From NCBI RefSeq assembly GCF_035917275.1, contig NZ_CP108508.1:6448001-6512000 (forward strand): a DNA stretch of 64,000 nt, in the 5' to 3' direction. Position numbers and translations under genes: made by a program. Numbering within the stretch: the first letter of the stretch is position 1; every line of letters starts with the position of its first letter. The notes below the pieces were generated by a model. The model had not been told where the DNA came from, did no database searches, and saw only the letters and a list, made by a program, of their open reading frames with translations. This DNA comes from Streptomyces sp. NBC_01237 (lineage in GTDB: Bacteria; Actinomycetota; Actinomycetes; Streptomycetales; Streptomycetaceae). Below, piece by piece: positions 25,911-37,821 of this stretch.

Positions 25911-27518
25911 ATGACCACCAAGGCCAAGGCCACCGACGACAGCTTCCATGTCTTCGACACCACACTGCGCGACGGTGCACAGCGTGAAGGCATCAACCTG
26001 ACGGTCGCGGACAAGCTGACCATTGCCCGGCACCTGGACAACTTCGGCGTGGGATTCATCGAGGGCGGCTGGCCGGGCGCCAACCCCCGCGACACGGAGT
26101 TCTTCTCCCGTGCCCAGCACGAGATCGAGTTCCAGAACGCCCAGCTCGTCGCGTTCGGCGCGACCCGCAGGGCGGGTGGCAAGGCTTCCGAGGACCCGCA
26201 GGTCAAGGCGTTGCTGGAGTCGGGGGCGCCGGTGATCACCCTGGTCGCCAAGTCCCACGACCGCCACGTGGAGCTGGCCCTGCGCACCACCCTGGAGGAG
26301 AACCTGGAGATGGTCCGCGACACCGTCTCCCATCTCCGCGAACAGGGCCGCCGGGTCTTCGTCGACTGCGAGCACTTCTTCGACGGCTACCGCGCCAACC
26401 CCGACTACGCCAAGGCCGTGGTCCGGGCCGCCCACGAGTCCGGCGCCGATGTCGTGATCCTCTGCGACACCAACGGGGGCATGCTCCCCGCCCAGGTGCA
26501 GGCCGTCGTCGCCACCGTCCTCGCCGACACCGGCGCCCGGCTCGGCATCCATGCCCAGGACGACACCGGGTGCGCCGTCGCCAACACCCTGGCCGCCGTG
26601 GACGCGGGCGCCACCCACGTCCAGTGCACCGCCAACGGCTACGGTGAACGGGTCGGCAACGCCAATCTCTTCCCGGTCGTCGCCGCGCTGGAACTCAAGT
26701 ACGGCAGGACCGTGCTCCCCGAGGGCGCGCTCGCCGACATGACGCGGATCTCGCACGCCATCGCCGAGGTCGTCAACCTCACCCCCTCCACCCACCAGCC
26801 CTATGTGGGGGTCTCCGCCTTCGCCCACAAGGCCGGGCTGCACGCCTCCGCGATCAAGGTCGACCCCGACCTGTACCAGCACATCGATCCGGCGCTGGTT
26901 GGCAACACCATGCGGATGCTGGTCTCCGACATGGCGGGCCGCGCCTCCATCGAGCTCAAGGGCAAGGAGCTCGGCATCGACCTCGGGGGCGACCGCGAGC
27001 TGGTCGGCCGTGTGGTCGAGCGCGTCAAGGAGCGCGAACTCAGGGGCTACACCTACGAGGCGGCCGACGCCTCCTTCGAACTGCTGCTGCGCGGTGAGGT
27101 CGAGGGGCGGGCCCGCCGCTACTTCCGTACCGAGTCCTGGCGCGCCATCGTGGAGAACCGCCCCGACGGCACGCACGCCAACGAGGCGACCGTGAAGCTC
27201 TGGGCCAAGGGCGAGCGCATCGTCGCCACCGCCGAGGGCAACGGCCCGGTCAACGCGCTCGACCGGGCCCTGCGCGTCGCCCTGGAGCGGATCTACCCGC
27301 AGCTCGCCAAGCTGGAGCTGGTGGACTACAAGGTCCGCATCCTGGAGGGCCGCACCGGCACCGAGTCCACCACCCGCGTACTGATCACCACGGGTGACGG
27401 AACCGGTGACTGGGCGACGGTGGGGGTCGCGGAGAACGTCATCGCCGCGTCCTGGCAGGCGCTGGAGGACGCGTACACCTTCGGACTGCTGCGGGCCGGG
27501 ATCGAGCCGACCGAGTAG
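25911..27518 (+). CDS. cimA: Citramalate synthase (LeuA-like)
   Basis: 535 residues. The HMGL-like TIM barrel carries the start motif DTTLRDGAQREG (residues 15-26), the metal-binding HKAGLHASA near residue 305 and a C-terminal LeuA dimer/allosteric domain (from about 390). This lineage is annotated as citramalate synthase: condensation of pyruvate and acetyl-CoA to (R)-citramalate, a threonine-independent route to 2-ketobutyrate and isoleucine. Without a structure, a 2-isopropylmalate synthase role cannot be fully excluded. GGAG lies ten bases before ATG 25911. The upstream leader peptide with tandem Ile codons supports the isoleucine assignment. Confidence 0.9.
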   Translation: MTTKAKATDDSFHVFDTTLRDGAQREGINLTVADKLTIARHLDNFGVGFIEGGWPGANPRDTEFFSRAQHEIEFQNAQLVAFGATRRAGGKASEDPQVKALLESGAPVITLVAKSHDRHVELALRTTLEENLEMVRDTVSHLREQGRRVFVDCEHFFDGYRANPDYAKAVVRAAHESGADVVILCDTNGGMLPAQVQAVVATVLADTGARLGIHAQDDTGCAVANTLAAVDAGATHVQCTANGYGERVGNANLFPVVAALELKYGRTVLPEGALADMTRISHAIAEVVNLTPSTHQPYVGVSAFAHKAGLHASAIKVDPDLYQHIDPALVGNTMRMLVSDMAGRASIELKGKELGIDLGGDRELVGRVVERVKERELRGYTYEAADASFELLLRGEVEGRARRYFRTESWRAIVENRPDGTHANEATVKLWAKGERIVATAEGNGPVNALDRALRVALERIYPQLAKLELVDYKVRILEGRTGTESTTRVLITTGDGTGDWATVGVAENVIAASWQALEDAYTFGLLRAGIEPTE

Positions 27519-27527
27519 CCGCCGCTG

Positions 27528-27559
27528 CCGGAGCCGCCACGTCCGGTGGGCGGCTCCGG
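27528..27559 (+). terminator. Stem-loop after citramalate synthase
   Basis: Perfect 11-bp stem CCGGAGCCGCC / GGCGGCTCCGG with a ten-base loop, ten bases after the stop, between this gene and the convergent GH30 gene. Confidence 0.7.
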
Positions 27560-27662
27560 TGCGGGCGACCTGGATCCGGGCCCGGTCCGGGCCTCCGGAT
27601 CAGGCGTCGTATTCGTTGCAGATGTACAGAAGCGCCTTTGCTCCGACGGTGCCGGGACCTGT

Positions 27663-29144
27663 TCAGGCAGCGGACTGGGTGCCCGGCCAGGTGAAGGTCG
27701 CCGAGGTGCGGCCGGGGAGGGTGTAGGTGAACTTCTGCCCGCCCCAGTTGACCGTGACCGGCTGGGCGGAGCCCGAACCGTTGTACGCGATCAGCGCCTT
27801 GGAGCCGTCCGGGTTGCGCCAGGCCACGTTGGGCACCGCGGAACTGGCCGTCGAGGAGATCCGCGCGGCACCGGGCCGGACGAACTTCGTCAGATGGCCC
27901 ATCGTGTAGTACTCGATGCCGTAGTCGACCTGACCGTGCCGGCCGTCCCCGTTGTGCACGGTGATCAGCCCGTCGCAGGTGCCGCAACCGCCGTTGTGCG
28001 GGCCCCTGTTCTGGTCCACGGCCAGCGACCACTTGGTCACCGACTTCGCCCAGTTGCGGGTGTAGTCGATGATGTTGAGCATGTCCTCGCGCTGCTGGTC
28101 GGCGATCCAGGTGCCGCCCGAGTGCTCGGTCTGGAAGGCGTCGAGCTGCGGGTACCGGTTGTGCACGGCCGTCTGCTCGGTGACGTCGCCGCCGTAGCCG
28201 TGCCAGGCGATCCCGCCGAAGTTGGGGTGGCTGCGCACCGCCGCGTCGTTCACGGTGGCGGCCGCGTAGGCGTCGTAGGTGTCCCAGTTCCAGTCGTGGG
28301 CCAGCACCTTGGTGGGCAGGCCGGCGGACTGGAGCTTGGGCAGCAGCTCACTCTTGGTGAAGTAGGCGAGCCCGGAGCCGTTCCAGCTCATCGAGGGATA
28401 GCCGGAGCAGCAGGTCGGCTCGTTCTGCGCGGTGACGTAGTCGACCGGGACGCCCCGGTCGCGCCACGCCTGGAGGTACTTCACGAAGTACGTGGCGTAC
28501 GTGCCGTAGTACTCGGCCTTCAGCCAGCCGCCGTTGAGCCCGCCGTTGTCCTTCATCCAGGCCGGAGCGGTCCACGGCGAGGCCACCGTGGTGAGCGCCG
28601 GATTGAGCTGCTTGGCCTGCGCGGTCAGCGGCAGCACATCCTGGAGATCATGTGCGATCGAGAAGCTGTTGAGGTTCGGGTCCGTCTGCCCGGCCGGCAT
28701 GTCGTCGTACGTGTAGCCGAAGCGGGCGAGGTCGGAACCGCCCATCGGATTGCGTACGAACGAGAGCCCGATGCCCTCCGTGGGGGAGAACAGCTTCTTC
28801 ATCGTGGCGTCGCGGGTCGCCTGGCTCAGCGCACCGCTGCCCTTCATCAGCCAGGCCGCCGTGTCGGTGAACGAGGCGCCGCCGCCGGTGAACGTCTGGT
28901 AGCGGGTGTTCTCGTCCACCGTGATGGTGGTGCCCGAGCCGCCGTTCCCGGCGACGAAGGCCACCGGTGCCTGGGCCTGCAGGCCCCGGGTGACATGGCG
29001 GCCGCCGGAGTCGTCGGTGGTGGTCAGCACGATGTTCACGCTCTCGCCCGCCGCCCGGGCCGTACCGGAGGTGAGACCGGTGAGGCACGCCGCGGCGAGC
29101 GCGGTGGCGACGAGGACGCGTGCCGTTCTGCTGGATCGGATCAT
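27663..29144 (-). CDS. Secreted GH30 family glycoside hydrolase (beta-1,6-glucanase-like)
   Basis: 493 residues with a Sec signal peptide (ending near TARA, residue 31). The GH30 TIM barrel shows the acid/base Glu in TAQNEPT and the nucleophile Glu in FQTEHSGGTW, followed by the usual C-terminal beta-sandwich (from about 400). Family members include endo-beta-1,6-glucanases, glucosylceramidases and xylanases; the neighbouring GH1, GH16 and distant GH64 genes favour beta-1,6/1,3-glucan. ATG 29144 has GAGAGG ten bases upstream. Divergent from the LacI-transporter run and probably co-regulated. Confidence 0.9.
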   Translation of the reverse strand: MIRSSRTARVLVATALAAACLTGLTSGTARAAGESVNIVLTTTDDSGGRHVTRGLQAQAPVAFVAGNGGSGTTITVDENTRYQTFTGGGASFTDTAAWLMKGSGALSQATRDATMKKLFSPTEGIGLSFVRNPMGGSDLARFGYTYDDMPAGQTDPNLNSFSIAHDLQDVLPLTAQAKQLNPALTTVASPWTAPAWMKDNGGLNGGWLKAEYYGTYATYFVKYLQAWRDRGVPVDYVTAQNEPTCCSGYPSMSWNGSGLAYFTKSELLPKLQSAGLPTKVLAHDWNWDTYDAYAAATVNDAAVRSHPNFGGIAWHGYGGDVTEQTAVHNRYPQLDAFQTEHSGGTWIADQQREDMLNIIDYTRNWAKSVTKWSLAVDQNRGPHNGGCGTCDGLITVHNGDGRHGQVDYGIEYYTMGHLTKFVRPGAARISSTASSAVPNVAWRNPDGSKALIAYNGSGSAQPVTVNWGGQKFTYTLPGRTSATFTWPGTQSAA

Positions 29145-29229
29145 GGGCTTTCTGCCTCTCTCGGCAGGGTGTGGGGGTGATGCCGTCGATCGAGGCGTGA
29201 GTGAACTGCTGTTGTGGGCCGTCGTCAAG

Positions 29230-29243
29230 AGGGTGCGCTTTCA
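29230..29243. promoter_or_regulatory. Degenerate copy of the LacI operator before GH30
   Basis: AGGGTGCGCTTTCA matches ten of fourteen positions of TGAGAGCGCTCTCA, the perfect site at 30628 and 62170, and lies 86 bases upstream of the GH30 start. It could let the LacI protein co-regulate GH30; the match is imperfect. Confidence 0.35.
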
Positions 29244-29310
29244 GTACTTGAACGAATAACTGGCCCTGGCTGGTCAGGAGATGGGTACGGACCAATGTCG
29301 GCGTGAAGTA

Positions 29311-29339
29311 TTGACGCCTCTGTTCCGGCGCGGTTAACT
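29311..29339 (+). promoter_or_regulatory. Putative promoter of the LacI gene
   Basis: TTGACG (29311-29316) and TTAACT (29334-29339) are separated by 17 bases, a good spacing for the main vegetative sigma factor. The first gene downstream is the LacI regulator at 29468, leaving a long 5' leader with a large hairpin. Confidence 0.5.
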
Positions 29340-29352
29340 CCAGCCGCAACGC

Positions 29353-29390
29353 CGGTACCGGTTCCGGGACCGGTTGCGGAACCGGTACCG
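29353..29390. repeat. Long perfect inverted repeat in the LacI 5' leader
   Basis: A 14-bp perfect stem (left arm CGGTACCGGTTCCG from 29353, right arm ending at 29390) encloses a ten-base loop. It lies between the putative promoter and the LacI start, so it would be in the mRNA leader; it may act as an attenuator or protein site. The loop sequence CCGGTTG repeats part of the arm. Confidence 0.6.
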
Positions 29391-29467
29391 AAGCCGGCTG
29401 CCGCGGTCCGCCCCTGCCTGCTCCGTTTGCCGATCCGACCCGTTCTGCCTTGTCCCTGGAGGCCCCG

Positions 29468-30442
29468 TTGCGTGTCACCATCGCCGATGTCGCCCGTGCG
29501 GCGGGCGTCAGCAAGACGACCGTGTCGCGGGTCATCAACCTCAAGGGCGAAGTGGACGTCTCCACGGCCGCCCGCGTTCGTGAAGTGATCGCACAGCTCG
29601 GCTATGTGCCGAGCTCGGGCGCCGTCGGACTGGCCCGCGGCAGCAGCCGTACGGTCGGGATGCTGGTGCCGTCGCTGACCTGGCCGTGGATGGGCGAACT
29701 GCTCCAGGGCGTCGTCGACACCGTCGAGGCCGCCGACTACGGGCTGCTGCTCTTCACCTGCAACCGCGGCGCCGAATCCGTCCAGCGCTTCACCACCCAG
29801 GTGTCGGCGCGCGCCTTCGACGGACTCGTCGTCGTGGAGCCGGAGAACACGCTCTACCACCTGACCGAACTGCACCGCGACGGCCTGCCGATCGTCCTCA
29901 TCGACGACCGGGGCCACCACCCGGAATTCCCCTCCGTCGTGACCACCAACCACGAGGGAGGCGCGTCGGCGGCCCGCCATCTGCTGGCCGCGGGGCGCAC
30001 CAGACCGATGGTCCTCACGGGCCCGCGGAACTTCGGCTGCGTACGTGACCGGCTCAGCGGCTTCCGCTCGGTCCTGCCCACCGAACTGGTCGTGCACGGT
30101 GACTTCACCGAGCGGTGCGGCCGCCTCGCGGTGGAGGAACTCCTCGCCGCCGGGGTGGAGTTCGACTCCGTCTTCGCGCACAACGACATCAGCGCCGCGG
30201 GTGTGCTGAGGGCCCTGCGCGCCGCCGGGCGCCGGGTACCGGACGACATCGCGGTGGTCGGCTTCGACGACATCCCGATGGCCGAGCACACCGCACCGCC
30301 CCTGACCACCGTGCGCCAGCCCACCCGGCGGATGGGGGAGACGGCGGCGCGGATGCTGCTGTCCCACCTCGGCGGCACACCCGTACCGGACGAACCTGCC
30401 GTGCTGCCCACCGAACTGGTCGTGCGCCACTCGGCGCCGTAA
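29468..30442 (+). CDS. LacI family regulator of the beta-glucan locus
   Basis: 324 residues starting at TTG 29468, chosen because TGGAGG lies five bases upstream and the N-terminus then reads RVTIADVARAAGVSKTTVSRVIN, the standard LacI helix-turn-helix. The rest is a periplasmic-binding-protein-like sensor domain (about 60-324) with VGFDDIPMAEHTAPPLTTV. It heads a run of transporter and hydrolase genes. The palindrome TGAGAGCGCTCTCA at 30628 fits a LacI-type operator of the CebR kind, so it probably represses the locus until a gluco-oligosaccharide binds. Confidence 0.9.
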   Translation: MRVTIADVARAAGVSKTTVSRVINLKGEVDVSTAARVREVIAQLGYVPSSGAVGLARGSSRTVGMLVPSLTWPWMGELLQGVVDTVEAADYGLLLFTCNRGAESVQRFTTQVSARAFDGLVVVEPENTLYHLTELHRDGLPIVLIDDRGHHPEFPSVVTTNHEGGASAARHLLAAGRTRPMVLTGPRNFGCVRDRLSGFRSVLPTELVVHGDFTERCGRLAVEELLAAGVEFDSVFAHNDISAAGVLRALRAAGRRVPDDIAVVGFDDIPMAEHTAPPLTTVRQPTRRMGETAARMLLSHLGGTPVPDEPAVLPTELVVRHSAP

Positions 30443-30602
30443 CGGGACCGCCCCTCCCCGGGCACCCGTCCGCATCCCCGACCCCGCACCGCCCGCACCG
30501 CCCGCGCTGTCGGCGCTCCCTGCCCCGTCCGCATCGCCCGCCCCGTCCGTTCCACCTCCACCCGCCCGTACCGCACCACCCGCAGCCCCTCCTGGAGTAG
30601 CT

Positions 30603-32279
30603 ATGTCCGTACGCCGTCGCCACACGTTGAGAGCGCTCTCAGCCGCCACCGCCGTGGTCGCGCTCGCCGCCGGTTGCTCGTCCGCCAACTCGGGTGCCAA
30701 CAAGGGGGGAGCCGGTGCCTCCGGCGTGCTGACCCTCGGCAAGCCGGACGGGCCGCAGACCAACAACAGCAACCCGTTCCTGAACACCTCGGCGAGTGCC
30801 ACCCTCGGCTACCGCTACATGATCTACGAGCCGCTGGCGATGACGAACCAGGTCCGCCCCACGGACAAGGCGGCCCCGTGGCTCGCCACCGACTGGACGT
30901 GGGAGGCCAACTTCACCAAGGTCTCCTTCACGCTCGACGCGCGCGCGAAGTGGGCCGACGGCAAGCCGCTGACCGCCGCGGACGTCGAGTACACCTTCAG
31001 CCTGCTGAAGAAGCACCCGGCGCTCAACGGCAACGGCATCCCCTTCGACGGGATCGCCGTGGAGGGCGGGAAGGTCGTCCTGACCTTCAAGGAGTCCCAG
31101 TTCGTCAACCAGAACAAGATCATCCAGACCTACATCGTGCCCAAGCACATCTGGGAGAAGGTCGACAACCCGGAGACCTGGCCCAACCGCACCCCGGTCG
31201 GCTCGGGCCCGTACAAGCTGAAGACCTTCACCCCGCAGACCACGACGCTGACGGCGACGCCGACGTACTGGAAGGGCGCGACGAAGGTCAAGGAGCTGCG
31301 GTACACCGCGTACAACGACAACAGCGCGGCGACCACGGCACTGGCGAGCGGCAAGGTCGAGTGGTCGTTCGTCTTCATGCCGAACTACAAGCAGCTGTAC
31401 ATCGCCAAGGACCCCGAGAACCACAAGCTCTGGTTCCCCTCCGGGCTCGGCATCCACGGACTGTGGTTCAACACCGCCCGCAAGCCCTTCGACAACCCGG
31501 CACTGCGCAGGGCGATGGCCATGGTGGTCGACCGCCGGGCGATCCACGTCCAGGCCCAGGCGACGCTGTACCCGGAGATCACCAACCCGACCGGCATCCC
31601 GCTGCCCGCCGGTGACCCCTTCCTCGCGCCGGAGTACGCGAAGGCCACCACCGCGCCCGATGTGGCCGGGGCCAAGAAGGTGCTCACCGACGCCGGGTTC
31701 ACGCTCGCCGGCGGCGTACTGAAGGACCCGGGCGGCAAGCCCGTGAAGCTGACCTTCACCGACCCGGCCGGCTGGAACGACTACATCACCGGGCTCTCGA
31801 TCATCAAGGACAACATCAAGCAGCTCGGCATCGAGGCCAAGGTCAAGACGCAGACCGCCGAGGCCTGGGGCGCGGACGTCGCCAACGGCAACTTCGACGC
31901 CACCCTGCACTGGACCAACAGCGGCGCCACGCCCTACGACATGTACCAGAACATCATGGACGGCTCGATCCTCCAGCCCGTCGGCAAGAGCTCCCAGCTC
32001 GGCAACTTCGGCCGCTTCAAGAGCCCGGAGGCCACCGCGGCGCTCAAGGAGTACGCGAACGCCACCGACGACGCCACCCGCACCAAGGCCATGAACACCC
32101 TCCAGAAGATCTTCGTGGAGCAGGCTCCCGTCATCCCGACGGCCGCCGCTCCCATCGGCGCCGAGTACTCCACGAAGAACTGGACCGGCTGGCCCACCGA
32201 GGCCGACCCCTACGCCCCGCCGCAGCACACCCAGCCCACCGCGCTGGAGATCGTGCTGAAGCTCAAGCCCACCAAGTAA
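30603..32279 (+). CDS. Solute-binding lipoprotein, family 5 (Opp/Dpp type)
   Basis: 558 residues. Signal peptide with lipobox LAAGC (Cys near residue 25) followed by a Ser/Gly-rich linker and a family-5 extracellular solute-binding domain. The family usually binds peptides, but some members bind cello- and beta-gluco-oligosaccharides; the flanking GH1 and GH16 genes argue for sugars here. CTGGAG precedes the ATG. An operator palindrome lies inside codons 9-14, which encode the signal peptide. The cognate ATPase follows 19 bases after the stop. Confidence 0.9.
   Translation: MSVRRRHTLRALSAATAVVALAAGCSSANSGANKGGAGASGVLTLGKPDGPQTNNSNPFLNTSASATLGYRYMIYEPLAMTNQVRPTDKAAPWLATDWTWEANFTKVSFTLDARAKWADGKPLTAADVEYTFSLLKKHPALNGNGIPFDGIAVEGGKVVLTFKESQFVNQNKIIQTYIVPKHIWEKVDNPETWPNRTPVGSGPYKLKTFTPQTTTLTATPTYWKGATKVKELRYTAYNDNSAATTALASGKVEWSFVFMPNYKQLYIAKDPENHKLWFPSGLGIHGLWFNTARKPFDNPALRRAMAMVVDRRAIHVQAQATLYPEITNPTGIPLPAGDPFLAPEYAKATTAPDVAGAKKVLTDAGFTLAGGVLKDPGGKPVKLTFTDPAGWNDYITGLSIIKDNIKQLGIEAKVKTQTAEAWGADVANGNFDATLHWTNSGATPYDMYQNIMDGSILQPVGKSSQLGNFGRFKSPEATAALKEYANATDDATRTKAMNTLQKIFVEQAPVIPTAAAPIGAEYSTKNWTGWPTEADPYAPPQHTQPTALEIVLKLKPTK
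30628..30641. promoter_or_regulatory. Perfect LacI-type operator inside the binding-protein gene
   Basis: TGAGAGCGCTCTCA is a perfect 14-bp palindrome of the same form as the CebR box of Streptomyces (core GAGCGCTC). It begins 25 bases after the ATG. An identical copy lies at 62170-62183 in front of the GH64 glucanase gene. A repressor bound here would act as a roadblock or cover the promoter start. Confidence 0.75.
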
Positions 32280-32298
32280 GCACGGGGAAGAACCGGCC

Positions 32299-33354
32299 AT
32301 GACCACCGAACAGTCCGAGAACGTGCGGACCACCACCGACGTGGTGCTCGAAGCACGCGGAGTCACCAAGCACTTTCCCGTCCGGCGCACCGCCCGCGAC
32401 CTCGCCGCGCGCCGCCGCCGTACCGTCCACGCCGTCGACGACGTCTCGCTCGAACTCCGGCGCGGCACCGTCACGGCCCTGGTGGGGGAGTCCGGCTCGG
32501 GCAAGTCCACCGTCGCCCGGCTGCTCGCCCAGCTGTATCCGCTCACCTCGGGCGAGATACGGCTGGCGGGCACCGCGGTGAAGGCCGGACGTGGCCGGTC
32601 CTTCCGCCGTTACGTACGCCGGGTCCAGCTGATCTTCCAGGACCCGTTCGCCTCGCTGAACCCCGTGCACACCGTGCGCTACCACCTCACCCGGGCGCTG
32701 CGGATCCACGGCCGGGCGGGCAACGGGGACACGGAGCTGGAGAGCAATCTCACCGATCTGCTGAACCGCGTCCAGCTGACACCACCGCACCAGTACCTGG
32801 ACAAGTTCCCGCACGAGCTCTCCGGCGGCCAGCGCCAGCGCGTCGCCATCGCCCGCGCGCTCGGCGCCGACCCGCAGGTACTCCTCGCCGACGAACCGGT
32901 CTCGATGCTCGATGTGTCGATCCGGCTCGGCGTCCTCAACCTGCTGCGCGACCTCAAGGAACGCCTGCACCTCGCGATCCTCTACATCACCCACGACATC
33001 GCCTCCGCCCGCTACTTCGCGGACACCACCCTGGTGATGTACGCGGGCCGGATCGTCGAGGGCGGCGACAGCGAGACGCTCACCCAGCGCCCCGCCCACC
33101 CCTACACCCAGCTCCTCATCGCCTCCGCGCCCGACCCGGACCGGGTGGTCGCCGAGGAGGAACAGGAGGAGACCGGTACCGGCGAGCCCCCGTCGCTGAT
33201 CGCCCCGCCGGCCGGCTGCCGTTTCCACCCGCGCTGCCCGAAGGCCATGGAGCGGTGCCGCACCGAACTGCCGCCACGCTTCGACCTGGCGGACGGCCAG
33301 TGGGCCGCCTGCTGGCTCTACGACGGCGCCGCGCGAGCGGAGGCCGGCCGGTGA
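32299..33354 (+). CDS. Oligosaccharide/oligopeptide ABC transporter ATP-binding protein (OppF-like)
   Basis: 351-residue ATPase with Walker [10 protein letters not shown] (near residue 64), signature LSGGQRQR, Walker B VLLADEPV and the switch His in ITHDIA. The C-terminus carries the Opp-type extension with [13 protein letters not shown], whose cysteines may bind an iron-sulfur centre in this subfamily. It pairs with the second ATPase at 35326 to drive the two permeases. Its stop overlaps the GTG start of the permease gene by four bases. Confidence 0.93.
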   Translation: MTTEQSENVRTTTDVVLEARGVTKHFPVRRTARDLAARRRRTVHAVDDVSLELRRGTVTALVGESGSGKSTVARLLAQLYPLTSGEIRLAGTAVKAGRGRSFRRYVRRVQLIFQDPFASLNPVHTVRYHLTRALRIHGRAGNGDTELESNLTDLLNRVQLTPPHQYLDKFPHELSGGQRQRVAIARALGADPQVLLADEPVSMLDVSIRLGVLNLLRDLKERLHLAILYITHDIASARYFADTTLVMYAGRIVEGGDSETLTQRPAHPYTQLLIASAPDPDRVVAEEEQEETGTGEPPSLIAPPAGCRFHPRCPKAMERCRTELPPRFDLADGQWAACWLYDGAARAEAGR

Positions 33355-34331
33355 AGTACGCAGCCCAGCGGCTCGCCTTCTACGCCATCACCGCGTGGGC
33401 CGCCATCACCATCAACTTCCTGATCCCGCGGCTGATGCCGGGCGACCCCGTCGAAGCGCTGATGAGCCGGTACCAGGGGCAGCTCGACACCACCGCCATC
33501 GCCTCCCTCAAGGCCCTGTTCGGCCTCGACGAGGAGCAGTCGCTCTGGCAGCAGTACACCGACTACTGGGCGCATCTGCTGGACGGCGACCTCGGACTGT
33601 CGTTCACCTTCTTCCCGACCCCGGTCGGTGAGGTGATCTCGCAGTCGCTGCCCTGGACACTCGCCCTGGTCGGTGTCACCACCCTGATCAGCTTCCTGCT
33701 CGGCACCGGCATCGGCGTCTACAGCGGCTGGCGGCGCGGCTCCTGGCTGGACGGGCTGCTGCCCGTCACCACCTTCATCTCCGCCATCCCCTACTTCTGG
33801 CTCGGGCTCATCGCCATCGCCCTGTTCGCCGTGAAGTGGCCGCTCTTCCCGGCCGCCGGGGGCTACGACAGCTCGCTCGTCCCGGCCTTCGACTGGCCGT
33901 TCATCTCCAGCGCGCTCTACCACGCCGTACTGCCCGGGGTCACGATCGTGCTCAGCGCCATCGCGGGCTGGATCCTCGGCATGCGCAACATGATGGTCAC
34001 CGTCTCCTCCGAGGACTACGTCATGGTGGCGCAGGCCAAGGGGCTCTCCGAGCGGCGCGTGATGTTCAGCTACGCCGCCCGCAACGCGGTCCTGCCCAAC
34101 ATCTCCGGCTTCGCCCTCTCCCTGGGCTTCATCGTCGGCGGCACGCTGCTGGTCGAGATGGTCTTCTCCTACCCCGGCATCGGCTACCAGCTCTTCCAGG
34201 CGGTCGGCGCCAAGGACTACCCGCTGATGCAGGGCGTCTTCCTGATCATCACGCTCTCCGTCCTCGCCGCGAACCTGCTGGCCGACCTCGTCTACGCCGC
34301 CCTCGACCCCCGCACCCGGAAGGAGGCGTAG
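33351..34331 (+). CDS. ABC transporter permease (OppB-like)
   Basis: 326 residues, about six membrane segments, beginning with the long N-terminal OppB helix ([25 protein letters not shown]). The ATPase-docking EAA-like loop is visible as [20 protein letters not shown] 33351 overlaps the preceding stop (GTGA), so it is translationally coupled. It forms the channel with the OppC-like subunit that follows five bases later. In this locus it probably imports beta-gluco-oligosaccharides released outside the cell. Confidence 0.93.
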   Translation: MKYAAQRLAFYAITAWAAITINFLIPRLMPGDPVEALMSRYQGQLDTTAIASLKALFGLDEEQSLWQQYTDYWAHLLDGDLGLSFTFFPTPVGEVISQSLPWTLALVGVTTLISFLLGTGIGVYSGWRRGSWLDGLLPVTTFISAIPYFWLGLIAIALFAVKWPLFPAAGGYDSSLVPAFDWPFISSALYHAVLPGVTIVLSAIAGWILGMRNMMVTVSSEDYVMVAQAKGLSERRVMFSYAARNAVLPNISGFALSLGFIVGGTLLVEMVFSYPGIGYQLFQAVGAKDYPLMQGVFLIITLSVLAANLLADLVYAALDPRTRKEA

Positions 34332-34336
34332 GGCCC

Positions 34337-35325
34337 ATGTCCGTCACCGCCACCGACACCGACGCTCCCGGTACCGCCGACGTACCGGCGCCCACGCCGC
34401 CCACCCGCCGGGCCCGGCTGAGGTTCCTGCGCGGCGCGAAGACCCGCACCGGCCTGATCATCCTCGGCTTCTTCGTGCTCCTCGCGATCGCCGGGCCCTG
34501 GCTCGCCCCGTACGACCCCGACGCGATGAGCGACCAGCTCCTCCAACCACCCTCCGCCGAGCACTGGTTCGGCACCACGCAGACCGGGCAGGACGTCCTC
34601 TCGCAGATCCTCGTCGGCACCCGGGGCGTCCTGGTCGTCGGCTTCGTCGCCGGATTCTTCGCGACCGTGCTCTCCGTGCTGATCGGGGTCAGCGCCGGAT
34701 TCCTCGGCGGAGCCGCCGACGAGATCCTCTCCGCGCTCTCCAATATCTTCCTGGTCATCCCCGGACTCCCGCTGATCATCATCATCGCGAGCTTCGTCCC
34801 GGACACCGGCGACCTGCTCATCGCCACCGCGATCGCCTTCACCTCCTGGGCCTGGGGCTCCCGCATCCTGCGCGCCCAGACCCTGTCGCTGCGCCGCCGC
34901 GACTACGTGGAGGCGGCCCGCGCCACCGGCGAGTCGACCTGGCGGATCATCCTGTTCGAGATCATGCCGAACCTCACCGCCGTCATCGCCTCCGGCTTCG
35001 TCGGCACGGTCATCTTCGCCGTCCTCACCGAGATCACCCTCGCCTTCATCGGCGTCGCCGACATCTCGCACTGGAACTGGGGCACGGTCCTGTTCTGGGC
35101 CCAGTCGAACCAGGCCCTCGCCCAGGGCGCCTGGTGGTGGTTCGTCCCCGCCGGTCTCTGCATCGCCCTGCTCGGCTGTGCCCTCGCCCTCATCAACTTC
35201 GGCATCGACGAGTTCGTCAACCCCCGTCTGCGCACCGCGACCGGCGCCTCCCGCAAGGTCAGGATGCGGGTCGGCTTCACCCCGGTCGCCCGGACGGCCG
35301 ACACGCCCAGCAAGGAGCAGAGCGC

Positions 35326-35329
<4 letters not shown>
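34337..35329 (+). CDS. ABC transporter permease (OppC-like)
   Basis: 330 residues with a cytoplasmic N-terminal tail (about 35 residues, Thr/Pro/Ala-rich), then six membrane helices of the OppC type. The docking loop YVEAARATGESTWRIILFEI is intact. ATG 34337 lies five bases after the OppB-like stop. The last four bases overlap the next ATPase start in ATGA. Works with the other permease and both ATPases as one importer. Confidence 0.93.
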
Positions 35330-36357
<1,028 letters not shown>

Positions 36358-36379
36358 CGCCCCTTACCTACGGAGACCG

Positions 36380-37801
<1,422 letters not shown>

Positions 37802-37821
37802 CCGACTTGGAGCATCCTCAC

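Noticed and set aside
25660..25914. Alternative frame through the citramalate synthase leader starting at GTG 25660
   Set aside because: It runs through the terminator and into the cimA start without stop, unlike a leader peptide; the frame from 25658 with a proper stop before the hairpins fits better.
30639..32573. 644-codon minus-strand frame
   Set aside because: Shadow of the solute-binding lipoprotein gene.
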